From an uncultured Rhodospirillales bacterium (GTDB taxonomy: Bacteria; Pseudomonadota; Alphaproteobacteria; RF32; CAG-239): a stretch of DNA of 9,476 bases. The stretch's first letter is position 1. Each line of letters opens with the position of its first letter. The position numbers and the translations under genes were made by a program. The notes beneath the pieces were generated by a model that did no database searches, was not told the origin of the DNA, and saw only the letters and a list, made by a program, of their open reading frames with translations. This document shows, piece after piece, positions 1-7,259 of this stretch. The stretch spans positions 1-9,476 of the forward strand of contig CADBMA010000071.1 in assembly GCA_902795665.1 (NCBI GenBank), written 5' to 3'.

Positions 1-1112
1 GCCTGTTCCACCAAACGAACCGCCTTTGTAGAAGTCAGTTTATCCTTAGTTTGTCCCTGAAATTCAGGATCACGGATAAATACCGACAGCATAATACAAG
101 CATCGCTCAAAAAGTCTTCATTAGTTACATTAGAAACTTTTTTAATATTAGCCATTTCGCCATATTCTTTCAGTCCGCGAAGCAGAGCAGACTTAAAACC
201 AAGTTCATGAGTTCCGCCTTGCGGTGTTATTACGGTGTTGCAATATGAATAACAAAATCCGTTTTCATCTTCCGGCCATGTAATTGCCCACTCAACTTTG
301 CCCTCATCATTAGCCAGCAACGATTCGCCGGTAAAAGATGAGCGGTTAATGGTTGTACGAGTGCCAATTTGATAATTGAGAAAATCTTTCAGTCCGTCAG
401 GAAAATGCAGTTCACATTCGGTTGGTGTTTGTTCACCTTCGCCGATAAGCTCAGGAGCGCATTTCCACATAATATGAATGCCTTTGAACAAAAACGCCTT
501 TGAGCGCGCCATACGATACAATTTATTGGGCACAAAACAGCAATTTGTACCAAAAATCTCCGGATCTGGTCTAAAAGTAATACTCGTACCCCTGCGGTTA
601 GAAACCGCCCCGACCAACTCCAACTTATCCAAGGGTTTGCCCTTTGCGTAATGCTGTCGATAAAGTTTTTTATCCCGCGCCACTTCAATGGTCATTGTTT
701 CAGACAACGCGTTTACAACAGATGATCCCACGCCGTGCAAACCGCCGGACACTTTATAAGCGCCTCCTCCAAATTTTCCGCCGGAGTGAAGCATGGTCAT
801 AATCACTTCCAAAGCAGATTTATCCGGATATTTTGGATGAGGGTCAACCGGAATACCTCGTCCGTTATCCGTAATTGTCAAAGAATAGTCGGGGTTAAGG
901 GTAATTTCGATTTTGTTGGCAAAACCGGCAACCGCTTCGTCCATCGAATTATCTAAAATTTCGGCAGCAAGATGATGCAACGCCTGCTCATCTGTACCTC
1001 CGATATACATTCCGGGGCGTGCGCGAACCGCCTCAAGACCTTCAAGAACCTGAATATCTTGTGCAGAATAAGAACTTGTGGCAACAGCAGTACCTTCAAA
1101 TAAATCGGTCAT
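1..1112 (-). CDS. parE: DNA topoisomerase IV subunit B (ParE), N-terminal half, cut by window edge
   Basis: ParE is the ATPase subunit of topoisomerase IV, which with ParC decatenates daughter chromosomes and relaxes supercoils. The frame is open from ATG at 1112 to the window edge, giving 370 complete codons; the Toprim and C-terminal parts lie outside. The GHKL ATPase domain shows RPGMYIGGTDE (about 32-42), the Mg/ATP-binding Asn in EILDNSMDE (about 51-59), DNGRGIP (82-88) and the ATP-lid GGLHGVG (123-129). The transducer domain carries the QTK loop (354-356), whose Lys contacts the ATP gamma-phosphate. The GGTDE and ALHHL wording with the short spacing between them fits ParE rather than GyrB. 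An AAGAG lies six bases before the ATG as a modest ribosome binding site. The gene follows the TPR gene in the same direction, but a hairpin lies between them, so it probably has its own promoter. No internal frameshift is visible. Confidence 0.95.
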   Translation of the reverse strand, partial: MTDLFEGTAVATSSYSAQDIQVLEGLEAVRARPGMYIGGTDEQALHHLAAEILDNSMDEAVAGFANKIEITLNPDYSLTITDNGRGIPVDPHPKYPDKSALEVIMTMLHSGGKFGGGAYKVSGGLHGVGSSVVNALSETMTIEVARDKKLYRQHYAKGKPLDKLELVGAVSNRRGTSITFRPDPEIFGTNCCFVPNKLYRMARSKAFLFKGIHIMWKCAPELIGEGEQTPTECELHFPDGLKDFLNYQIGTRTTINRSSFTGESLLANDEGKVEWAITWPEDENGFCYSYCNTVITPQGGTHELGFKSALLRGLKEYGEMANIKKVSNVTNEDFLSDACIMLSVFIRDPEFQGQTKDKLTSTKAVRLVEQ

Positions 1113-1156
1113 ATTATACTCTTGAAATGATTACAAAATATGCTGTAAAATAGCCG

Positions 1157-1182
1157 AAAACCCTTATGTTGGCAAGGGTTTT
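1157..1182 (-). terminator. Hairpin terminator between the TPR gene and parE
   Basis: A perfect 9-bp inverted repeat, AAAACCCTT (1157-1165) and AAGGGTTTT (1174-1182), encloses an 8-base loop. It lies 33 bases past the TPR gene stop on the minus strand, where it ends in four T, so it fits an intrinsic terminator for that gene. On the plus strand the T run is longer (six T, 1179-1184), but no plus-strand gene precedes it here. The symmetric A/T ends could let it work in both directions. Confidence 0.5.
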
Positions 1183-1215
1183 TTGTGAGTTACCCGCCTT
1201 TATTTTAAGAAGATA

Positions 1216-2490
1216 TTATACATACCCATCTGTTTCGGGTGCTTTTTGCGGATTGAATAAATTATCAACAATAGTTTCCATATTATCAAATTCATTTGAT
1301 TCAATAATCCTTACAATCTTAACTTCGCGCTCTGTCAATGGCTTGTTAATTCCAACCATATCATAATAGCGACGGCTTTTACCTGACATAATTTCGGCCT
1401 CATCACGACGGTTATTCTCTCTATAATATGCGGCAAGCATCTTGTTGGCGTTGGCAATTTGCTGCGTATAAAGAACCTCGTCGGCCAGATTAAGAACATT
1501 GTTGTACGCCCATACAGCTTTTTCGGTTTGTTCTATACGATTGTACATATCCGCAATACGTCCCCAAGCGGTAACATTGCGTGGATTAAGCTCAATCGCC
1601 AACTCAAATGCTCCAATTGCCAATATGGTATTTTCAAAAGAGGCCAGAGTGCCGAATATGGTGGCACAGTTTGAAGTTTCGCTCCACTTTCGATCTTTTT
1701 CACGTCCTTCGCGCATGGAATTAATTTTAGCAATATTGTTATCAATCATTGTCTCAAGCAGCAACAGCGCCAAAGAGCAATCACCTCTGGCAATATGAAA
1801 AACGGCGGTTGTTTCTTGAGGAAGCAAACGGTCGCTGTTTATTTTTCTAAAGCGCCCATTAAGGCACAGATAAACAAAAAACTTGATAGAGGTAATTGTT
1901 TGAATAATATCATCTTCACTATTCAAGTGTTGATTTTTAAACATTATCGTCTGAGCAATTTTAGGCTCATCAACCCCACGCTCCAATAAGTCAACAATCA
2001 AACCGAGCATGGTTTCAAGTTTTTGTGGTTTAAGACGGTATTGTAGGACGTCAGACGACCCAATCCTTTCATCATCATCAAAATATTTATGACGCTCCCA
2101 GTCAAAATCAGGAGTATTTTTTTTAATAATCTCTTTTGGCTTTTTGTTTTTTTCTTTATTGAATATTTTTTCTTGGGGATTTTTTGGCGTTTCGGCATCA
2201 ATATCTTCATCAAAATCGTACTGGGGGATTCTTCTGTCAAGGCGGACATCAATATTTTCCATAATCTCCTGTTCTTTACGCTTTTCCTCGCGAATTGCGC
2301 GTAAAATTGTTTTAACATACCAAACCAAAATAAAAACAAAGAGCAGGGCGATTAAAACCAAAAATAATGATACGGCAGTCAGCTTGTGTTGCGGTAATTC
2401 TGACAGATATGCAGCCGACCGCTGATATGCTGATACAGCAAATTCGGTCACAAAATGTAAAAAATTTGATAAATCAAAAATATTGTCCAT
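1216..2490 (-). CDS. Membrane-anchored TPR-repeat protein of unknown function
   Basis: I do not recognise this 424-residue protein as a named family. One strong hydrophobic segment (about 37-59) follows an amphipathic N-terminus. After it comes a basic stretch (KTILRAIREEKRKE, about 60-73), so the long C-terminal part is probably cytoplasmic. Residues about 80-145 form a charged linker rich in Asp, Glu and Lys, likely disordered. Residues about 155-260 look alpha-helical. From about 272 to 375 there are TPR-like helical pairs, the clearest being AFELAIELNPRN followed by VTAWGRIADMYNRIEQTEKA (about 294-325). A last helix pair has an NRRDEAE motif (about 360-366). TPR arrays usually bind partner proteins, so a scaffold role is an inference only. 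The ATG at 2490 is the first start; upstream there is only a weak purine-rich stretch. It is transcribed toward parE and diverges from the EEP-like gene. Confidence 0.8.
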   Translation of the reverse strand: MDNIFDLSNFLHFVTEFAVSAYQRSAAYLSELPQHKLTAVSLFLVLIALLFVFILVWYVKTILRAIREEKRKEQEIMENIDVRLDRRIPQYDFDEDIDAETPKNPQEKIFNKEKNKKPKEIIKKNTPDFDWERHKYFDDDERIGSSDVLQYRLKPQKLETMLGLIVDLLERGVDEPKIAQTIMFKNQHLNSEDDIIQTITSIKFFVYLCLNGRFRKINSDRLLPQETTAVFHIARGDCSLALLLLETMIDNNIAKINSMREGREKDRKWSETSNCATIFGTLASFENTILAIGAFELAIELNPRNVTAWGRIADMYNRIEQTEKAVWAYNNVLNLADEVLYTQQIANANKMLAAYYRENNRRDEAEIMSGKSRRYYDMVGINKPLTEREVKIVRIIESNEFDNMETIVDNLFNPQKAPETDGYV

Positions 2491-2579
2491 ACTTTTACCG
2501 GCGGTTATTTACAAAAAATTTTTTCCAATATAAGATTATTATATTACTCGTAAAAAAACAATAAAGAAGATTCGCAACT
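2491..2579. promoter_or_regulatory. Divergent promoter spacer between TPR and EEP-like genes
   Basis: This 89-base spacer must hold the start signals for both divergent genes. It is very AT-rich and contains a palindromic A6T6 tract (2513-2524), the sort of sequence that bends DNA or acts as an UP-like element. A TATATT at 2540-2545 is a reasonable plus-strand -10 candidate, but I find no good -35 at the right spacing. AGAAGA (2565-2570) is the likely ribosome binding site for the rightward gene. The position is secure; the individual promoter elements are not. Confidence 0.4.
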
Positions 2580-3467
2580 ATGGGATATCTATCCAACAAA
2601 AAACACAAAGCCCGTGTAAACACCATTTTAAAGACATCAATTTTTTTACTTGCGATGGCTACATTTCTAGGCTTTGGTTCAAATGTTTTTTCTCATTTTT
2701 TTGCTCAGTACCGGTGGCAATTTTTTTTAGTTTTACTAATAATTTTCATATATTCGCTTTTGCGTAGATCTTGGGGATATATGTTTTTAGCGTTTGTTCT
2801 AGGTATAATTAACTATTTCACCGTTTCTTCGGTAGTAAACATAATCAACTTTACGGAAAAAACAGCCTCATCTCCCCGACTGCTTTTTGTTTCCAAAGCA
2901 ACCGATCCTTTTGAGGTTATAGAGTTTGCTGAAAACAAAAAATCAAACATTATTGCAGTTATGTCGCCGCAGATGAATGATTTTGACCTCCGCACAATGC
3001 TTTCTGAAAAATACGCATTCCTTCATTCTTCCGAAGGGTGGGATAATGGCTTTATGCTTTCAAATCTTCCGGTTTCTGTATCAGGACGCATCAAGCTTGA
3101 TGAAAATTTGCACGCAGATTTTGCTAAAGTCCAATTCAATAATATGCCGATAGTTTTCATTGCTGTTGATTTCAGCGGTATGCGCAAGTCACAATATGCA
3201 AAAGTATTAGAGAGCCTATCCACATTCTGCGCCAAACACGATGATCCTGTAGTTGTCTTCGGTGATTTCAACACCGTAGCGTGGTCCAAAGAACTTAATG
3301 ATTTTATTAACAAAAACGGGTTTACGGTTAAAAACGCATTGCTCAATAACTGGCGCAATGTCATCATACCGCAGCATTACTACATTCTCGGATATGAAAA
3401 AAACTATATTGACGGAGACATAATGCTATCTGGCGCAAATTATTTTTCAATGTTTACCAGATTTTAG
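2580..3467 (+). CDS. Membrane protein with degenerate endonuclease/exonuclease/phosphatase (EEP) domain
   Basis: The 295-residue product has a basic N-terminus, about three hydrophobic segments (near 17-35, 46-61 and 67-90), then a soluble domain. This architecture resembles the YafD-like EEP membrane proteins. The fold assignment rests mainly on PVVVFGDFNTVAWSKEL (about 223-239), which matches the EEP GDFN motif with the usual following Trp-Ser. Other catalytic landmarks seem absent. Where a QE (metal-binding Glu) is expected, the sequence reads AVMSPQMND (126-134). The usual His-Leu before GDFN reads AVDFSG (195-200). The terminal Ser-Asp-His motif is replaced by ANYFSMFTRF (286-295). It may therefore be a non-catalytic relative. 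AGAAGA nine bases before the ATG supports the start. It lies 55 bases upstream of the Lon-like gene on the same strand and may share its transcript. The alternative is that it is only a very divergent EEP fold. Confidence 0.7.
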   Translation: MGYLSNKKHKARVNTILKTSIFLLAMATFLGFGSNVFSHFFAQYRWQFFLVLLIIFIYSLLRRSWGYMFLAFVLGIINYFTVSSVVNIINFTEKTASSPRLLFVSKATDPFEVIEFAENKKSNIIAVMSPQMNDFDLRTMLSEKYAFLHSSEGWDNGFMLSNLPVSVSGRIKLDENLHADFAKVQFNNMPIVFIAVDFSGMRKSQYAKVLESLSTFCAKHDDPVVVFGDFNTVAWSKELNDFINKNGFTVKNALLNNWRNVIIPQHYYILGYEKNYIDGDIMLSGANYFSMFTRF

Positions 3468-3522
3468 GTTTTCGTTATTATATCTAACACAAAGCTAACA
3501 TTGTTTAAGAAACGGAACCAAA

Positions 3523-5961
3523 ATGAGTATTTCTACATTAAAACCACATCAACTTTATACAGTTTGCAACTCACAGAAGTTTGATTTTTCATCTACCGCT
3601 GAGCTAGAAGAAAGAATGTCTGCTTTAGGACAGGATAGAGCCATGAAAGCCGTTGAGCTGGGAATAAACATCAAATCTAAAGGCTACAATCTCTTCTGTT
3701 TGGGGCTGGAAGGAACCGGAAAAACCAGTTTGGTTAAACGCATTCTTGAAGAAGAAGCCCAGCGCAGACCAACCCCGAAAGATTGGGCATATGTCTATAA
3801 CTTTGATGAGCCGTATAAACCGCATATTATCAGTTTTCCCGCCGGTCAGGCCTGTGGTTTTGCCCGTGATATCGATAAACTTATAGAAGATTTCAGCATA
3901 GCGATTCCCGCTGTATTGGAAAGCGATGAATACAAGGCCGGAGTCAGTATAATTCAGGAAAAGTACAAACACAAAAAAGACGAGTATCTGCGCATTTTGC
4001 AAAAGAAAGCAAAAGGCAAAAGCGTGTCCCTGCTTCATATGCAGGTAGGATTGGTTGTGGCACCGGTTAAAAACGGTGAAATTCTCAGTCCTGAAGCATT
4101 TGACAACCTGCCTGAAAATGAAAAGAAAGAGCTGCTGAACGATTTAAACCTGATGCAAGAAGAAATTGAAAAAGTGGCTAAAGATTTACCGGAGTGGGAA
4201 GATAAACAACGTCGCGAACACAATATCCTGCGCGAAAAGTTTATTAAACTGGCGGTTAAAAAACCAATTGATGATTTGCGTCAAAAATATAAAGGATTGC
4301 GTGAAATTACAGACTTTTTGAAAAATGTTCAAAATCATATTGTCAGCAATATTGATGACTTTTTGCCAACCGAAAACAATCCGGCGCAAACCACAGGAGA
4401 AGATGATGCTTTAACTTCTCTGCTCTCCAAGATGAATCGCCAAGAAGAAGATAAATTTGCCAAATTCAAAGTTAATGTGATTGTTAAAAATGAGCCGGAT
4501 TCCGGTGCACCGATAATCCACCTTGACCACCCCACACAGGGTAACTTGGTCGGCCGTGTTGAAAGAATTCAGCAATACGGTGCATTGCTGACAGATTTTA
4601 CCTTAATCAAGGCCGGTGCCCTGCATCGGGCTAACGGAGGATTTTTGCTCATCGATGCCCGCAAACTCTTATTGCAACCATACGCATGGGATTCGCTCAA
4701 ACGCGCTCTGGCTTCTAAGAGCATCAAAATCGAAACTCCCGGAGATGAAACCAGCTTTACAACCATCTCTCTGGACCCCGAGCCAATTCCTCTTGATGTC
4801 AAGATTATTTTAACCGGCGATGAAGAATTGTACGACTTGTTATCAGAGAGAGACCCAGACTTTTCGGATTATTTTAAGGTTGAAGCTGATTTTGGCACTT
4901 TAATGGATCGCAATGACGATAATGAGATTGAATATGCCAAACTTATCGGCTCATTGTCCAACAAGAAAAAGCTGCGCAGCCTTAATCGTCAGGCGGTTGC
5001 ACGCATTATTGAACACTCATCACGGCTGGCCGACGATTCAAAAAAACTAACCGCCCATATTGCCTCTATCGGCGACTTGCTGCGTGAGGCTGATTATTGG
5101 GCAAGAGAGTCTAACTCTAAACAAATCGGCAAAAAACATATTGACCAAGCCATTTCTGCTCAGATTTATCGCAGCGACCGCGTCAAGCAAGCAATGCTCG
5201 AACAAATTGATGACGGAACAATTATGATTGATACTAAAGGCAGCAAAGTAGGGCAGATTAATGGGCTGGTGGTTTATAATTTCTCGCGATTTTCTTTTGG
5301 TAAACCGGCAAAAATTACCGTACAGGCTCGCATTGGTAATGGAGAATTTATCAATATTGAGCGCGAAACCAATATGAGCGGACCGATACATACCAAAGGT
5401 GTGCTGATTTTGCAGTCTTTGATTGCCAATCGATTTGCAAAATATTCACCGCTGTCTTTATCTGCCTCAATCGTGTTTGAGCAGTCATACGGTGGAGTTG
5501 ATGGCGATAGCGCCTCATCCACAGAATATTATTGCTTATTATCAGCAATAGCAAATATCCCGATAAAACAAGGTATTGCGGTAACCGGATCAATCAATCA
5601 ATTCGGAGATATCCAGCCCATTGGTGGAGTTAATGAAAAGATTGAAGGCTTTTTTGATGTATGCTGTCATCGTGGTCTTACCGGCGATCAAGGGGTTATT
5701 ATTCCTCGCACAAACGTCAGCAATTTGATGCTGCGTGAAGATGTAGTTAATGCTGTTCGTGACGGAAAGTTTCACATTTATGCTATTGATAACGTTGACG
5801 ACGGAATTGAAATTTTAACCGGAATCAAAGCCGGAAAAATGAATGCTAAAGGCGAATTTCCTAAAGGCAGCGTAAACCGCATGGTTAAAGAAAGTTTGGA
5901 TAAATATTACCATTTATATGCACAATACGCCAAAGAAACTTTTGGCTGCGTTGGTCGCTAA
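3523..5961 (+). CDS. Lon-family ATP-dependent protease (LonB/YcbZ-like)
   Basis: This 812-residue protein belongs to the Lon-like family with an AAA-type ATPase and a C-terminal Ser-Lys protease, the group that includes E. coli YcbZ, rather than classical Lon with its N-terminal substrate domain. The Walker A motif is GLEGTGKTS (61-69). A helical, probably coiled-coil insertion runs about 140-280, within which VKNGEILSPEAFDNLP (182-197) is a family-typical block. HRANGGFLLIDARKLL (368-383) forms the Walker B region. After the ATPase lid (about 480-560) comes the protease domain, with the nucleophile in GVDGDSAS (Ser663) and the general base in IGGVNEK (Lys706). Their 43-residue spacing equals that in E. 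coli Lon (Ser679/Lys722). The protein should be an active cytoplasmic protein-degrading or quality-control machine. GGAA (3514-3517) five bases before the ATG is the likely ribosome binding site. Its stop overlaps that of the convergent CCA gene. No damage is visible. Confidence 0.93.
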   Translation: MSISTLKPHQLYTVCNSQKFDFSSTAELEERMSALGQDRAMKAVELGINIKSKGYNLFCLGLEGTGKTSLVKRILEEEAQRRPTPKDWAYVYNFDEPYKPHIISFPAGQACGFARDIDKLIEDFSIAIPAVLESDEYKAGVSIIQEKYKHKKDEYLRILQKKAKGKSVSLLHMQVGLVVAPVKNGEILSPEAFDNLPENEKKELLNDLNLMQEEIEKVAKDLPEWEDKQRREHNILREKFIKLAVKKPIDDLRQKYKGLREITDFLKNVQNHIVSNIDDFLPTENNPAQTTGEDDALTSLLSKMNRQEEDKFAKFKVNVIVKNEPDSGAPIIHLDHPTQGNLVGRVERIQQYGALLTDFTLIKAGALHRANGGFLLIDARKLLLQPYAWDSLKRALASKSIKIETPGDETSFTTISLDPEPIPLDVKIILTGDEELYDLLSERDPDFSDYFKVEADFGTLMDRNDDNEIEYAKLIGSLSNKKKLRSLNRQAVARIIEHSSRLADDSKKLTAHIASIGDLLREADYWARESNSKQIGKKHIDQAISAQIYRSDRVKQAMLEQIDDGTIMIDTKGSKVGQINGLVVYNFSRFSFGKPAKITVQARIGNGEFINIERETNMSGPIHTKGVLILQSLIANRFAKYSPLSLSASIVFEQSYGGVDGDSASSTEYYCLLSAIANIPIKQGIAVTGSINQFGDIQPIGGVNEKIEGFFDVCCHRGLTGDQGVIIPRTNVSNLMLREDVVNAVRDGKFHIYAIDNVDDGIEILTGIKAGKMNAKGEFPKGSVNRMVKESLDKYYHLYAQYAKETFGCVGR

Positions 5962-7172
5962 ATAGCAGATAATAACTCTTCTTTTGAAAGGCTGAAATCT
6001 TGTGTAATCCACCTGTTTTTCAGTCTTTCAATGATATTTCCAACTTCTTTATCATCAGCTTTTCCGGACATTATAACATCGCGTCCGGTTAGTGGAAACA
6101 CAGGAATTTCCGATTCGCTTATCTGTTTAATCAGCCCCAGCAGATTGTCGGGCACAATTTGTTGCTTCGAGGCTTCAATTAAAAACTTATCCAGACAAAA
6201 CTCTCGCCCATACAAGTACAATACTTTGCGGCGCAACTTGTCCTCAAGTATGTTTTCAATACCAATATTTGTGCTGGCCCATTTTACCATTGTTTCGCGC
6301 TGTTTTTTACTCAAGTGCATCCGCATTGCAAAATTTTCGGCCAAAGCCTTGTCCGGAAAATAAAGCACAAAAAATCGCCGCATTGCATTTGGCTCCACAC
6401 CGCAGGCTTTTTCAAGTCTAATCAAAAACTCCAAATTGCTCAAATGATCCGATTTTCCCAGCCAGTTCAGCAAAATTCCATTATCCAGCATAATTTCCAA
6501 AACCTCTGCCGCCCGCGGTGTTAAGATAATTTTGGTCAGCTCATCGCGAATTTGCTCAACCGCAACAGATTTTAGCCCGTTACGATTGTTTATGCAGGCC
6601 TGAAGAGATTTTTTATCAATGGGAGTCTTGGCAAACAGTGAATAAAAACGAAAAAAACGAAGTATATGGAGATAATTTTCTTTTATACACTGATCCGCAT
6701 CTCCGATAAAACGCACGATTCCCTTTTCTAAGTCATTTATCCCGTTATAATAATCAAAAACATTACCTTCGTCATCAGCATATACTGCATTAATTGTCAA
6801 ATCTCTTCGCGAAGCATCAGCACGCCAGTCATCTGTAAACTCAAGCATTGAGTGGTTTTTATCAGTTTTTATATTTTTGCGCAAAGAAGTAACTTCAAGA
6901 GTTGTCCCGTTAATAACAATCCCCAAAGAGCCGTGTTTAAGACCGATAGGCGTGGTCTTAACGCCGGCATCTTCGCAAGCCTCAACCAATTCATCAGGAG
7001 ACAGGTCAGTAGATAGGTTAAGGTCTCCTCCGTGTTTGCCGGCAATTGCATCTCGCACGGCACCGCCTACAAAGCGCACAATCCCTCCGTGGCTGCGCAC
7101 AATATCAAAAATGCGCAAAACACTTTTGTCGGTAGTAATTTTATTAATATCCAAATATTTATCTTTTATCAT
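5958..7172 (-). CDS. cca: CCA tRNA nucleotidyltransferase homologue with altered active-site residues
   Basis: Class II CCA-adding enzymes (poly(A) polymerase superfamily) build or repair the tRNA 3'-CCA end. I chose ATG at 7172 (404 residues); a TTG at 7178 would add two. GGG six bases upstream is a weak ribosome binding site. Recognisable family blocks are RFVGGAVRDAIAG (33-45), LEVTSLR (92-98), DDWRADASRRDLTINAVYAD (114-133, with the ribose-sensing RRD at 122-124), ILRFFRFYS (170-178), and a C-terminal alphaproteobacterial-type block FPLTGRDVIMSG (359-370). No HD domain is present. Three key positions differ from the family. The catalytic DxD reads Asp50-Leu-Asn52. The nucleotide-templating EDxxR reads Glu165-Asn166-x-x-His169. 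Each replacement is one G-to-A change away from the usual residue. The reading frame is complete, so this may be an inactive paralogue, an enzyme with changed specificity, or sequencing or assembly error. Family membership is secure; activity is not. Confidence 0.88.
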   Translation of the reverse strand: MIKDKYLDINKITTDKSVLRIFDIVRSHGGIVRFVGGAVRDAIAGKHGGDLNLSTDLSPDELVEACEDAGVKTTPIGLKHGSLGIVINGTTLEVTSLRKNIKTDKNHSMLEFTDDWRADASRRDLTINAVYADDEGNVFDYYNGINDLEKGIVRFIGDADQCIKENYLHILRFFRFYSLFAKTPIDKKSLQACINNRNGLKSVAVEQIRDELTKIILTPRAAEVLEIMLDNGILLNWLGKSDHLSNLEFLIRLEKACGVEPNAMRRFFVLYFPDKALAENFAMRMHLSKKQRETMVKWASTNIGIENILEDKLRRKVLYLYGREFCLDKFLIEASKQQIVPDNLLGLIKQISESEIPVFPLTGRDVIMSGKADDKEVGNIIERLKNRWITQDFSLSKEELLSAI

Positions 7173-7259
7173 CAGCAACCCATATTAAAACAGTTGTCAT
7201 TTACAACAATTTTATGTATTTATATAGCAGAAATTAACTACAAAAAAAGGATAAATACA
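7173..7259. promoter_or_regulatory. Divergent promoter spacer between cca and ialB genes
   Basis: This AT-rich 87-base spacer should hold promoters for cca (leftward) and the ialB-rlmN pair (rightward). TTGTCA (7194-7199) matches a -35 box in five of six bases on the plus strand, and AT-rich -10-like sequences (TATTTA 7217-7222, TATATA 7221-7226) follow, none of them ideal. A small perfect inverted repeat, GTTGT (7193-7197) and ACAAC (7203-7207), overlaps the -35 candidate. AAGG (7247-7250) is the ribosome binding site for ialB. Confidence 0.4.

Noticed and set aside
389..688. Minus-strand 99-residue open frame
   Set aside because: It lies in another frame inside the continuous parE coding sequence and shows no family features.
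1113..1118. TATAAT directly before the parE ATG as a -10 box
   Set aside because: It abuts the start codon, so transcription would begin inside the gene; an AAGAG ribosome binding site just upstream argues for a leadered mRNA.
3625..4038. Minus-strand 137-residue open frame
   Set aside because: It is antisense to the conserved ATPase region of the Lon-like protease and has no recognisable domain or ribosome binding site.
4624..4671. Walker B of the Lon-like protease lacking the usual Glu after Asp (LLIDAR)
   Set aside because: Relatives of this Lon-like group commonly lack that Glu in this block, so it is probably a family trait rather than a loss of function.
7032..7259. N-terminal extension of the IalB protein by an upstream in-frame start
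   Set aside because: The extension overlaps the start of the divergent cca gene and would bury the clear signal peptide at 7260; AAGG sits at a proper distance from the 7260 ATG.
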